Assembly (NCBI GenBank): GCA_014584705.1
Contig: JACTMJ010000026.1
Location: 101,140-165,139, forward strand
Source of the DNA: Acidobacteriota bacterium
GTDB lineage: Bacteria > Acidobacteriota > Terriglobia > Bryobacterales > Bryobacteraceae
Length of the DNA: 64,000 bases
Direction: 5' to 3'
Position 1 is the first letter of the stretch. Each line of letters opens with the position of its first letter. The translations under genes and the position numbers were made by a program. This document shows, in pieces, positions 34,196-42,304 of this stretch. Below the pieces are notes generated by a model. The model was not told the origin of the DNA, ran no database searches, and saw only the letters and a program-made list of their open reading frames with translations.

Positions 34196-35906
34196 CAATC
34201 AGCCGCGAGCCCGCGGAACCCCCGGTGAGCACGGTCTGAAGCGCGGCGCGGTCACTGGAGGCGTCCCACTCCGGCTCCCCCTTGCCTCGATTGATCTCCG
34301 TGGCGGGGAAGGCGCCGGAGGCAATATCCACACGCAGGCGATGACCCTTCGGCACTCGCAGCGCGGTGGGGCCGAGCGGAATGGAGATGCGGTACGAGCG
34401 TCCCGGTTCCACGCGTTCCCGGCGTCCATCCGGGGCGCGCCGGCTCAGGCGAACCAACCCCTCCGCAACCGGCATCGCGTAGCCATCCGGCCAGACGTCC
34501 GCCAGCCGGGCGACGAAATCCGCATCCCTCGCCGATGTGGATACCGTCAATTCAAGCTGAATATCCCCGGCCAGAACGAAATCCTGGGTGAACGGCCCGC
34601 TCGCGAAATGGATTGTATCCGCCCTTACGGAGCCCTGATCGAGATTTACGATGCAGCCGTTGCGATAGCACCCGCCGCGCACCGGAGTGGGGTCGTGCGG
34701 GTCAAAGCGATACGAAAGACTGCCGCTCTTCGAGGGAGCTTCCCCGGAGAGCGCACCATCGTCGGTGAGATAGAACGTGCGTTTTCCCGCGCCCGGCGGC
34801 GGCCACGAACTGGCATCCCGCCATTCTCCCCCAGGGTGGAACCGCTCCCCGTCCTTACCGGCGCCGCCGCCCATCACGAAATAGCGCAGCGCCGCCCCGC
34901 CCGCGGAGGCCTTGCCCTTCAGCCATTCGTCGAACCAGCCCAGTTGCAGCGCTCTTTCCTCGAGTTGGCCGGCCTCCGGGAACGTGGCCTCGCCGCAATC
35001 CCGCTTCCCGTAAGCGTGAGGCCATGGCCCCAGGATGGCCCGTGTTTGTGACGAGTGCGAATCGAGCAGCGCGCGAAACAAGTTCGATGTCGCCTCCGCG
35101 AACGGATCGTACCATCCGCTCACCAGCAGTGTTGGCACATCCTTCATGAGCTTCACGTAGCCTTCCGGCCAGAATCCGGGTTCGCGCCAGAATGCGTCGA
35201 AGCGGGAGTGGAAATACTGTTGCCGGTAGGCCTTGCCGTAGTCTTCCAGTCCGCGAAAGGTACTCATGCGCTGTTGCGGAGCTTGGCGCATCCATTCGCG
35301 GGGGTCGAGCACCAACGCTTCCAGCGCTTTCTTTTGCGCCGGGTCCGATTGGCGCGGCACGGCTGCGTTGAGGATCCAGACAGGCCACCCGCCGCTTGGC
35401 GCGCCGCCTCTCCAGGCGCCCTGCGCCCAATAGTTGGTAGGCCCCACGGCCGCGTACACAGCCATCAGATGCGGCGGCCGTTCAATCAGCGCGGCATACT
35501 GCACGAGCGCCAGATAAGACGCGCCGAGCGTGCCCACCTTGCCGTTGGACCACGGCTGCGCGGCGGCCCATTCGATGGTGTCGTAGCCGTCTCTCCCTTC
35601 ATGCACCATGGGCTCGAATCGGCCCCCGGAAGCGAAGAAACCCCGGCAATCCTGGGCGACGAAGACATACCCCTGGCGTGCGAAGAACTCGCCCCTGGCC
35701 CGTTCCCCTGCCTTGTTGTAGGGCGATCGCGTCACGAGAACCGGGAAGGTGCCCTTGGCGGGCTTGCCATCCACGGCCGGCCGGTACACGTCCGTCGCCA
35801 GCGCTACCCCATCCCGCATGCGCACGAACCGCGTTTCCACGGAGTGCGAGTGGAACTCCGCCGCCAACGGCAGCGCGAGGGCAAGCAGCAGGGAGAGGAT
35901 CTTCAT
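34170..35906 (-). CDS. Exported CocE/NonD-family hydrolase (second of a tandem pair)
   Basis: The product has 578 residues, with signal peptide MKILSLLLALALPLAA. The S15/CocE alpha/beta-hydrolase core has the nucleophile Ser in VGTLGASYLAL, a catalytic Asp candidate in SGWYDPFAEA and the His in LGPWPHAYGK. The C-terminal X-Pro-dipeptidyl-peptidase jelly roll follows (FVLAGDIQLELTVSTSARDA). Family members cleave esters or amino-terminal X-Pro dipeptides. An open frame upstream to 36434 is non-protein-like and antisense-like, so the ATG at 35906, overlapping the preceding stop (ATGA), is chosen. Next to glycan genes, an esterase that removes acyl groups from sugars is the favoured role, but peptidase activity remains possible. 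Confidence 0.87.
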   Translation of the reverse strand: MKILSLLLALALPLAAEFHSHSVETRFVRMRDGVALATDVYRPAVDGKPAKGTFPVLVTRSPYNKAGERARGEFFARQGYVFVAQDCRGFFASGGRFEPMVHEGRDGYDTIEWAAAQPWSNGKVGTLGASYLALVQYAALIERPPHLMAVYAAVGPTNYWAQGAWRGGAPSGGWPVWILNAAVPRQSDPAQKKALEALVLDPREWMRQAPQQRMSTFRGLEDYGKAYRQQYFHSRFDAFWREPGFWPEGYVKLMKDVPTLLVSGWYDPFAEATSNLFRALLDSHSSQTRAILGPWPHAYGKRDCGEATFPEAGQLEERALQLGWFDEWLKGKASAGGAALRYFVMGGGAGKDGERFHPGGEWRDASSWPPPGAGKRTFYLTDDGALSGEAPSKSGSLSYRFDPHDPTPVRGGCYRNGCIVNLDQGSVRADTIHFASGPFTQDFVLAGDIQLELTVSTSARDADFVARLADVWPDGYAMPVAEGLVRLSRRAPDGRRERVEPGRSYRISIPLGPTALRVPKGHRLRVDIASGAFPATEINRGKGEPEWDASSDRAALQTVLTGGSAGSRLIVTVLPDAK

Positions 35907-37696
35907 CGCACGGGAACCACGGGCAATTGCACTTTGGAAGGCCGTTCGGGGCCGAGATACACGGAGTTCCGCGCCTTCCGCCGCCTGGTCCAATCGTTCG
36001 CGGCTTCTCCCGTATTCGAATTCGATTCGAACTGCGGCCAGTTGCTGCTGCTGATATCCACGCGGATCCGATGGTCCTTCGCGAAGAGATTGCTCGACGA
36101 GTACAGCGGGATCTCCACCCGCACGATCTCCCCGGGCGTGTTGAGATTCTCCCGCGCAAAGCCATCGCGGTAGCGAAGCCGGATCTGCCCGTCGGCGATG
36201 ATCGCGGCATAGCCGTCCGGCGCGACGTCGATCAGCTTCACCGTGAAATCCGTATCCGGCGAGTCGCTCGAGACCCACAGCGTCGCCTTGGCCGCGCCGG
36301 TCGTCTCCACGGCTTCCTCCAGCGGTTCGGATGAGAAACTCAGCACGTCCGGGCGGTTTGCCAGCGGATCTTCGTTCTCGCAACCCAGCACGCCCGCGCG
36401 GCAAACCTGATTCTGGAAGCAATTGGGCGTCCATGCGCCAATTCCGAAGCGCCCTCCGATCGTAGGCACGGGGCGTTCGGGATCAAAGACGTAGGTCCGT
36501 GAGCCGGTCTTCGTGGGTGCGCCACTCAAGAGGCCGCCGTCCTCGAGGTAAAGCGAGCGACCGATTGCGGGCGGGGGCCAGGTGGATGCGGTCTCCCAAC
36601 TGCCGCCATGCTCGCGCTGCCCTTTCTCGGTGCGCCCTTCGCTGCCGCCCCCCATCCGGAAGTAGCGTACGCGATCCTTCGCCAGCGTCGTAAGCGGCTC
36701 CCCTTTCAGCCAGTGGTTGAACCACTCCAGGGAGAGCGCTCGCATGTCCACCTGGGCCCCGGCCCCGAAGTCTCCGTCGCCACACTCGCGCGGCCCCACC
36801 GCATGCCACCAGGGTCCCATCACCAGGCGGTGCGGGCTCTGCTGTTTGGCGCTCAGATTCTCGAAGTTGCGCAAGACGCCGGCGGAGAAATAGTCGTACC
36901 AGCCGCTCACGAAGAGCGTCGGCACATCCTTCATCCGCCCCCAGGTAGCCGGAACGTGGAAGGCCGGGTCATGCCAGTAAGCGTCGAACGTCGGGTGCGC
37001 TAGAAAATCGTCGTAGATGCGCCGGTGCGTGGGGAAGGGGTCGAACACCTTGGCGCGATCCCGCGGATGCTGGCGGAGCCACTCCCCGGGGTTCTCCAGA
37101 ATACGCGAAAGCACCGCCTTCTGTTCCGGAAGCGATTGCGCGGGCGGGCTCGTTTCCGCGGATCTCGCGATCCAGATTCCCCAGCCAAGGTTGAGCGTGC
37201 CGCCGGGGTAGCCGAACTCCTGGTAGAAATCGGCGCCGCCCACATTGGCAAACATGGCCACCAGGTGTGGCGGATTCTCAAGCGCCGCGCGGTACTGGTC
37301 CCACGCCAGATACGATGCGCCGTAGGTGCCCACCTTGCCATTCGACCATTTCTGCCGCGCCGCCCATTCGATCACGTCGTAGCCGTCCGGCCCTTCATTG
37401 ACGAATGGATAGAACGGCCCCTCGGAGGCGAACCGCCCTCTTACGTCCACCGCCACGAAGGCATAGCCCTGCTGGGCAAACCATTCCGCGTCCCGCCGCA
37501 ATCCAGCTCGGTTATAAGGAGTCCTTGCGACGAGCGTCGGCCGGCGTTCTGCGCCGCCGCCGGGCAGGTAAACATCCGCTGCCAGCTTCACGCCGTCGCG
37601 CATTTCGATGCGAAGGTCCCGAAGCACCTTCGTTTCCGTGAGGGGCTCCTGGCCCAGCGCCAGGCCGGTGAAGAGCAGCAGGAGAAGTACGATCAT
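35903..37696 (-). CDS. Exported CocE/NonD-family hydrolase (first of a tandem pair)
   Basis: The product has 597 residues with a short signal peptide (MIVLLLLLFTGLALG, cut near QEP). Like its downstream paralogue it has the Ser nucleophile in VGTYGASYLAWDQY, an Asp in SGWYDYFSAG, a His in MGPWWHAVG and the C-terminal jelly roll (KATLWVSSDSPDTDFTVKL). The two proteins match along their whole length but are well diverged, so the duplication is old or they came in together. Start and stop codons overlap those of both neighbours by 4 nt, so expression is translationally coupled to the dehydratase gene. Confidence 0.87.
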   Translation of the reverse strand: MIVLLLLLFTGLALGQEPLTETKVLRDLRIEMRDGVKLAADVYLPGGGAERRPTLVARTPYNRAGLRRDAEWFAQQGYAFVAVDVRGRFASEGPFYPFVNEGPDGYDVIEWAARQKWSNGKVGTYGASYLAWDQYRAALENPPHLVAMFANVGGADFYQEFGYPGGTLNLGWGIWIARSAETSPPAQSLPEQKAVLSRILENPGEWLRQHPRDRAKVFDPFPTHRRIYDDFLAHPTFDAYWHDPAFHVPATWGRMKDVPTLFVSGWYDYFSAGVLRNFENLSAKQQSPHRLVMGPWWHAVGPRECGDGDFGAGAQVDMRALSLEWFNHWLKGEPLTTLAKDRVRYFRMGGGSEGRTEKGQREHGGSWETASTWPPPAIGRSLYLEDGGLLSGAPTKTGSRTYVFDPERPVPTIGGRFGIGAWTPNCFQNQVCRAGVLGCENEDPLANRPDVLSFSSEPLEEAVETTGAAKATLWVSSDSPDTDFTVKLIDVAPDGYAAIIADGQIRLRYRDGFARENLNTPGEIVRVEIPLYSSSNLFAKDHRIRVDISSSNWPQFESNSNTGEAANDWTRRRKARNSVYLGPERPSKVQLPVVPVR

Positions 37697-38925
37697 GAGG
37701 TATACCCGTTCGATCTGGCGGCAGCGGGCAGCCCGTGATCTCCCGTTCCGCCGATTTGAAGTCTCGCCACGGTCTGTTCACACAGTTCCAGACCCAGGCC
37801 GGGCTTGAGTGGCAAGGGAAGCGAGCCGTTCTCCGCTTTGGGGTTCCCGCGGAACACCTTCCAGAACAGTTCATTGCCCGTGTCCGGTTCCACGGGAGGA
37901 AAATACTCCACCATGGGGCACACGTGCGGAGCCTGGCTGAACACCACGGCAAGATTGTGGGCTTCGTTGGAATGCGGAATCACCGGCAACCCCGCCGTCT
38001 CCGCCATGGCGCAGATCTTTCGCATTTCGGTGATGCCGCCGCACCGGTTCGCATCCGGCTGCAGAATGTCCGCCGCCCGGCGGGAGATCAATTCCTGAAA
38101 CTCCCACTTCGAATAGAGGTGCTCTCCCGTGCTCCACCTTTGCCACGGGCAGCGAAGCTTTAGCTCCGCATACCCGGCAATGTCGTGGACGGGCAATGGT
38201 TCCTCGATCCAGGAGACGCCGTAGTCGCGAAGAAGGTGGGCCATTTCAATTGCGTAGCCCACGTCCCAACCCATGTAGGCGTCGCAGGATAGCTGAATCT
38301 CATCGCCCACCGCCTCCCGGACAGTTCTCACCAGTTCTACGTTCTTCTTCATGCCCGCGATACCGTCCGGCGGGCCGAAGCCGAAGCGCTGCTTCATTGA
38401 ACCAAACCCGGCGTCCTTCCATTGCCGTGCTTCCTTCGATAGTTCGCTGAGATCGTCGAGCGCGTAGAGGCGGCTCACGTAGCTGGGGGCCGTGCAGCGG
38501 GCGGCACCTCCGATCAGTTCGTACGTCGGCACACCCAGAGCTTTTCCGTGCAGATCCCAGCAGGCGATGTCGATTGCCGCGATCGCCGCCATGCTGTTTC
38601 CTGAGCGGCCAAACCGGAGGGTCGTCCGGTGCATGCGCTGCCACAAATATTCATGCCTTCGCGGATCCTCCCCAAGCACCAGGTCCGCGTAGTAGTGGTC
38701 GATCAGCGTTTTTGAGGCTCCCTGAAATCCGCCTGCCGTGCCGCGCCCAACCTGCCCGTCGCTGCTCTCCACCTCCACCAGGGTGAACACGACGTCGCCG
38801 AACCATCCGGACGCTTTCTCGCGGCAGTCCTCAAACTGCGAGGTGATGGTAACCAGGTGACGATTCAAGGTGGCGGGCGGCTTGTCGAAGCGGATGTTGC
38901 GCGTTGTAACCCGGACGATACGCAT
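37693..38925 (-). CDS. Enolase-superfamily dehydratase, L-rhamnonate-dehydratase-like
   Basis: The product has 410 residues from an ATG at 38925 with GGAGGT 8 nt upstream. It matches the rhamnonate-dehydratase group: FGSMKQRFGFGPPDG (the K-x-R pair and the FGxGPxDG loop), LSCDAYMGWD (metal Asp), VSWIEEPL (metal Glu), STGEHLYS (third ligand) and VIPHSNEAHN (catalytic His). The reaction would be L-rhamnonate to 2-dehydro-3-deoxy-L-rhamnonate, in the non-phosphorylated rhamnose pathway. Some close relatives act on other 6-deoxy or pentonic acids. The GH106-like enzyme encoded nearby favours rhamnose as the source sugar. Confidence 0.82.
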   Translation of the reverse strand: MRIVRVTTRNIRFDKPPATLNRHLVTITSQFEDCREKASGWFGDVVFTLVEVESSDGQVGRGTAGGFQGASKTLIDHYYADLVLGEDPRRHEYLWQRMHRTTLRFGRSGNSMAAIAAIDIACWDLHGKALGVPTYELIGGAARCTAPSYVSRLYALDDLSELSKEARQWKDAGFGSMKQRFGFGPPDGIAGMKKNVELVRTVREAVGDEIQLSCDAYMGWDVGYAIEMAHLLRDYGVSWIEEPLPVHDIAGYAELKLRCPWQRWSTGEHLYSKWEFQELISRRAADILQPDANRCGGITEMRKICAMAETAGLPVIPHSNEAHNLAVVFSQAPHVCPMVEYFPPVEPDTGNELFWKVFRGNPKAENGSLPLPLKPGLGLELCEQTVARLQIGGTGDHGLPAAARSNGYTS

Positions 38926-38929
38926 CGGT

Positions 38930-39748
38930 TTACCTCCACCACAGGGCGCTGCTTGCCGCTCCTCCATCGTGAACCAACTCCGCGCCGGTGATGTAATCGG
39001 CCTCGCTCGACGCGACAAATGCGGCGAGGGCGGCAATCTCTTCAACAGTCCCCATCCGCCCGGCGGGGATCATTGCTTCCAGCTTCCGCATCGCTTCCGG
39101 ATCGCTCAGGAGTTCGCGGTTGATATCGGTAACCGCGCCTTCCGGACAAAGCAGATTCGAAGTAATGCCGTGCTTCACAAACTCCATGGCCGCCACCTTG
39201 CTCAGCATGCGCAGCCCGCTCTTGGCGATGCAATACGCCGCCTGCTGTGCCGTGGGCAGCAGTGAAGCGGTGGAGCCGACGTGAATCAAGCGTCCCCCCC
39301 GGCGCTGCTCCAGCATCAACCGTGCGGCGGCCTGCGTGCAGTGAAACGCCCCGGTCAGGTCCACCGCCATCATACGCTCCCAATCCCCGATCTCGCATTC
39401 CATCAGGCTTCCGAAGACGATCACTCCGGCGTTGTTCACCAGAATGTCGATGCCGCCCATCCGCGCGGCGGCTTCTCCCATTACCCGTTCGACTTCGTCG
39501 CGGCGGGAGACATCCATTCTCCAGGCGGAGGCCGCGCCAACGCTCGCGAGTTCCGATGCGGCGGCTTCGGCCGCTGCCCCGTCGATATCCGTGATGGCAA
39601 CTGCCGCCCCCTCGCGCAGAAAACGCTCGGCGATCGCATGCCCGATGCCACGTGCCGCACCCGTGATCAGCGCGTTCCTGCCCGCCAGCCGTCCGGGCAC
39701 GGGCGTCACACGAGCTTTGTATCGGGCCGTGTTGGATTCGTAGCTCAT
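38930..39748 (-). CDS. SDR-family dehydrogenase in the rhamnonate-type operon
   Basis: The product has 272 residues. Motifs are complete: ALITGAARGIGHAIAER, DILVNNAGVIVFG, HVGSTASLLP with the catalytic Ser, and YCIAKSG with Tyr and Lys; the tail ASSEADYITGAELVHDGG is classical. In the non-phosphorylated rhamnose pathway an SDR oxidises L-rhamnose to its lactone, and a second one oxidises the keto-deoxy acid; either role fits this gene. It lies 4 nt before the dehydratase gene and 100 nt after the metallo-beta-lactamase-fold gene. Confidence 0.88.
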   Translation of the reverse strand: MSYESNTARYKARVTPVPGRLAGRNALITGAARGIGHAIAERFLREGAAVAITDIDGAAAEAAASELASVGAASAWRMDVSRRDEVERVMGEAAARMGGIDILVNNAGVIVFGSLMECEIGDWERMMAVDLTGAFHCTQAAARLMLEQRRGGRLIHVGSTASLLPTAQQAAYCIAKSGLRMLSKVAAMEFVKHGITSNLLCPEGAVTDINRELLSDPEAMRKLEAMIPAGRMGTVEEIAALAAFVASSEADYITGAELVHDGGAASSALWWR

Positions 39749-39848
39749 CGCCGGTCCTCCCGCGGCGCACAGGGCTTGCCGCCGAGGTTGCCGCCGAGCG
39801 AAGAGGCCGTGGAGTTCGCGGTATGGTTCCGGCTTCTGCTCGGCCTAG

Positions 39849-40619
39849 TCATACCACCCTGCCTCCCGGGTGCTGTCGAAACACATCCGGGTCGTAGAGA
39901 GGGAGAAACGTGCCGCCACTTGCGCGAATCCGGCTATAGGCGCGCTCGGCTTCTTCCAGGCTTTCGGCAATCCCCAGCGGAGGTCCATCGAGGTTGCCGT
40001 ACTTGAACGCGCAATCGCCAATCAGCACTCGCCCCGATTCGGTCTCGGCCTCATACACCATGGAGCTTCGGTGGTGCGCGCCTGCCCACCAGGCGCTCAG
40101 TCCATCCGCGATGCGCGCCTCGTCCTCGAGCAAATGCAGGCGATCCCGTGCGTCGAAGAGCAGATAGTGAAGCACATTGTCCGGGACGCAAAACTCGCGC
40201 GGGACGTGCAGCTTCGCCTTTCGCGCCACAATCTCCTCGATCCATCCCCTCCGCGAGCAGTAGATCTCGGCGTTCGGGAAGAGCGGGATGTTGGCTGTCG
40301 TGTACGCTTGCAGCGGTGTAAGCAGAATCGCGTTCACATCCTCCGGGAGGATGCCAAGCGTGGCCAGCGCCGCCACGGGCTCCTCTTCCGGAGCCCTTCG
40401 CATCTGGCAGCGCTCCCCCGCAAAGGAGCGCCAAGCCGCGTTCAGCGGCTCCAGATCGAGGGGCGGTCCCGTGTTCACGATCGCCGTCCCCCAACTTCCG
40501 CGCAGCACCACCATCAGAAAATCGAGCGACTCCCAACGGTCCCAATGGCTCATCCAGTAGACTTCGGGACCCGGAACCTCCGCCTCCCCCAGTTTCAGGA
40601 TGTCGATTCGGCTGCTCAA
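39849..40619 (-). CDS. Metallo-beta-lactamase-fold protein lacking most metal ligands
   Basis: The product has 256 residues from a TTG start with GAGG 8 nt upstream. Overall it aligns with quorum-quenching-type lactonases of the MBL fold: AIVNTGPPLDLEPL, then AILLTPLQAYTTANIPLFPN where the family normally has T-H-x-H-x-D-H, a WWAGAHHRSSM segment with one His kept, IGDCAFKYGNLD keeping the Asp, and LPLYDPDVF where a His is expected. Four of the usual metal ligands are therefore gone and a normal di-zinc site cannot form. It is the first gene of the operon. A lactonase step is missing from the set, so a metal-free hydrolase, a sensor or a scaffold role is worth considering. Confidence 0.75.
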   Translation of the reverse strand: MSSRIDILKLGEAEVPGPEVYWMSHWDRWESLDFLMVVLRGSWGTAIVNTGPPLDLEPLNAAWRSFAGERCQMRRAPEEEPVAALATLGILPEDVNAILLTPLQAYTTANIPLFPNAEIYCSRRGWIEEIVARKAKLHVPREFCVPDNVLHYLLFDARDRLHLLEDEARIADGLSAWWAGAHHRSSMVYEAETESGRVLIGDCAFKYGNLDGPPLGIAESLEEAERAYSRIRASGGTFLPLYDPDVFRQHPGGRVV

Positions 40620-40642
40620 TCGGAATGCCTCGCGTGAAACGG

Positions 40643-40690
40643 TGGTCTGACCGGTATGACCATTCTGAAAGCCAACACCTGTTCTGTCAA
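40643..40690 (-). promoter_or_regulatory. Promoter with 20-bp operator before the rhamnonate-type operon
   Basis: On the minus strand, TTGACA (40690-40685), a 17-bp spacer and CAGAAT (40667-40662) form the promoter. TGGTCATACCGGTCAGACCA (40662-40643) begins at the last base of the -10 box. This differs from the box before the GntR gene at one of 20 positions and has exactly the same spacing to -35 and -10. The first start codon is 23 nt downstream of the operator. Confidence 0.75.
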
Positions 40691-40706
40691 GAACCTTTTC
40701 CGTGCG

Positions 40707-42227
40707 TCACGCCTTGCGTTCCGGGTCTCGCGGCGGAAGATAGAACTCGAGTGCGTCTTCGAGCGGTGCGCCGGCGGGCTCATTCGCGGCGTCCGGATGC
40801 GTTGCGCGGAATCGCGCCAGCGCCGCCTGTTGCAGTTTTCTCACCACCTCGGGATGCCGGGCCGCGAGATTGTGCATCTCGCCGGGGTCCGCTTGCTCGT
40901 CGTACAGCAGAACGTAGCGGCCGGGCGTGGGATTCGCGGTTTCGAGGCCGTCCCGGCGCGCCCGGCGTCCGCTTCCATGGATCAGTTTCCAGCGTTCCGT
41001 GCGTACGTACACTTCTTCATTCTCGGGATACTCGCTCACGATGTGCCGTCTCGCGGTGGGATGCTTGCGGCCATCGAGATAGGGGCGCAGGCTCTGGCCG
41101 TGCTGCACCGCGAGCGGCGGGGCGTCCAGCATATCGAGGATGGTTGGAGCGATGTCCAGCATCTCCACAAGGTCCGTGACCACCGCGGGCTCCGACCGGC
41201 CGCGCAACCGCATGAGCAAAGGCACGCGCAGCGCCGGCTCAAAGCCGCAGTGTTTTTCGATGCGTCCGTGTTCCCCGAGGCAATATCCGTTATCGCCCAC
41301 GTACACCACTAGCGTGTTCTCCTCGAGGCCTAGCGCGCGCAGCCGTCCGAGCACCCGGCCGATATTCCGGTCGAGGTAGTGGACGGAGGAGTAGTAAGCC
41401 GCGCTGATGCCTTGCTTATCTTGGACGCTGAGATCCTTGAAGCAGAGCGGGATCTGCCAGGCATCCTCCGGGCCAGGCTTCGGCGGGTGGAAGTCCTTGG
41501 GATGGAATCTTCCCCGGTCTTCGAGCGGGAAATCGAAGGGAGAATGCGGTTCCGTGAAGCTCACCCACAAGGCGAAGGGCCGCTGGGTGTTCGCCTCCAG
41601 AAACTCGCCGGCAAGGTGCGCGGCGTAGGTGGATTCCATCTCTTCCTCGCGGCGCGGATAGGGCAGGCAATCCGCGTTCAGCCACAGCCGCGCGGGATCC
41701 TTCAGCGGCAGCCACGGCATCTTCCTGGTGCGCACGCCTTCCGGCACAGGCCGGGCCGGCACCTCCTTGCGCCATTGGCGCTCAAGGGCGTCCTCGGTGA
41801 GCATCATATCGAAGCCAAACAGCCCGGGCCGGGGCTCGCGATGCAAATGCATCTTCCCGATCACGCCCGTGTGGAAGCCCGCCTTCCGCAATTGCTCGGA
41901 GAAAGTGGGCTTGCCCAGCGCGAGCGGCGTAGGCAGGCGCGTAACTCCCGCCGCGCTCGGCATCTGCCCGGTCAGCAGGCTTTGGCGGGACGGCGTGCAG
42001 ACCGGGCAGTTGCAATACGCGTTGGAAAATCGGATTCCTTCGTTCGCAAGCCGGTCCAGATTGGGCGTAAGCGCGTGCCGGTCTCCGTCGCAGCCCATGG
42101 CATAGCCCGCATGGTCGTCGGCGATCAGAAAAAGCAGGTTCGGCCTGCGCTTCGCCGTCTGGGCTCCGGCAAGAAACGCGGGTGCCAGACCGGCTTGAAA
42201 AAACGTTCGTCTTGATAGCGCCGCCAT
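40707..42227 (-). CDS. Exported sulfatase, type I (formylglycine)
   Basis: The product has 506 residues. The N terminus LSRRTFFQAGLAPAFLAG is a twin-arginine signal. The sulfatase fold begins NLLFLIADDHAGYAMG (metal Asp pair). Cys77 in CPVCTPSRQSLLTG is the C-x-P-S-R site converted to formylglycine. GVIGKMHLHRE, WVSFTEPHSPFD and VVYVGDNGYCLGEHG supply the other conserved Lys, His and Asp-Asn residues. It should hydrolyse sulfate esters of a polysaccharide. A separate maturase would be needed and none is seen in the window. It follows the DUF6807 gene by 77 nt, and its stop is 17 nt before the promoter of the rhamnonate-type operon. Confidence 0.92.
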   Translation of the reverse strand: MAALSRRTFFQAGLAPAFLAGAQTAKRRPNLLFLIADDHAGYAMGCDGDRHALTPNLDRLANEGIRFSNAYCNCPVCTPSRQSLLTGQMPSAAGVTRLPTPLALGKPTFSEQLRKAGFHTGVIGKMHLHREPRPGLFGFDMMLTEDALERQWRKEVPARPVPEGVRTRKMPWLPLKDPARLWLNADCLPYPRREEEMESTYAAHLAGEFLEANTQRPFALWVSFTEPHSPFDFPLEDRGRFHPKDFHPPKPGPEDAWQIPLCFKDLSVQDKQGISAAYYSSVHYLDRNIGRVLGRLRALGLEENTLVVYVGDNGYCLGEHGRIEKHCGFEPALRVPLLMRLRGRSEPAVVTDLVEMLDIAPTILDMLDAPPLAVQHGQSLRPYLDGRKHPTARRHIVSEYPENEEVYVRTERWKLIHGSGRRARRDGLETANPTPGRYVLLYDEQADPGEMHNLAARHPEVVRKLQQAALARFRATHPDAANEPAGAPLEDALEFYLPPRDPERKA

Positions 42228-42304
42228 TCCCCAAACTCCGCCGCTCCGCCGCAACCCGCCCGGCCGAGGCAGCCCGCCGCAGCCCGTGCCGGGAACGCCC
42301 GTTC

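Noticed and set aside
35907..36434. N-terminal extension of the second CocE-like protein
   Set aside because: The extension is Arg/Gly-rich and antisense-like, overlaps the first paralogue, and would bury the signal peptide.
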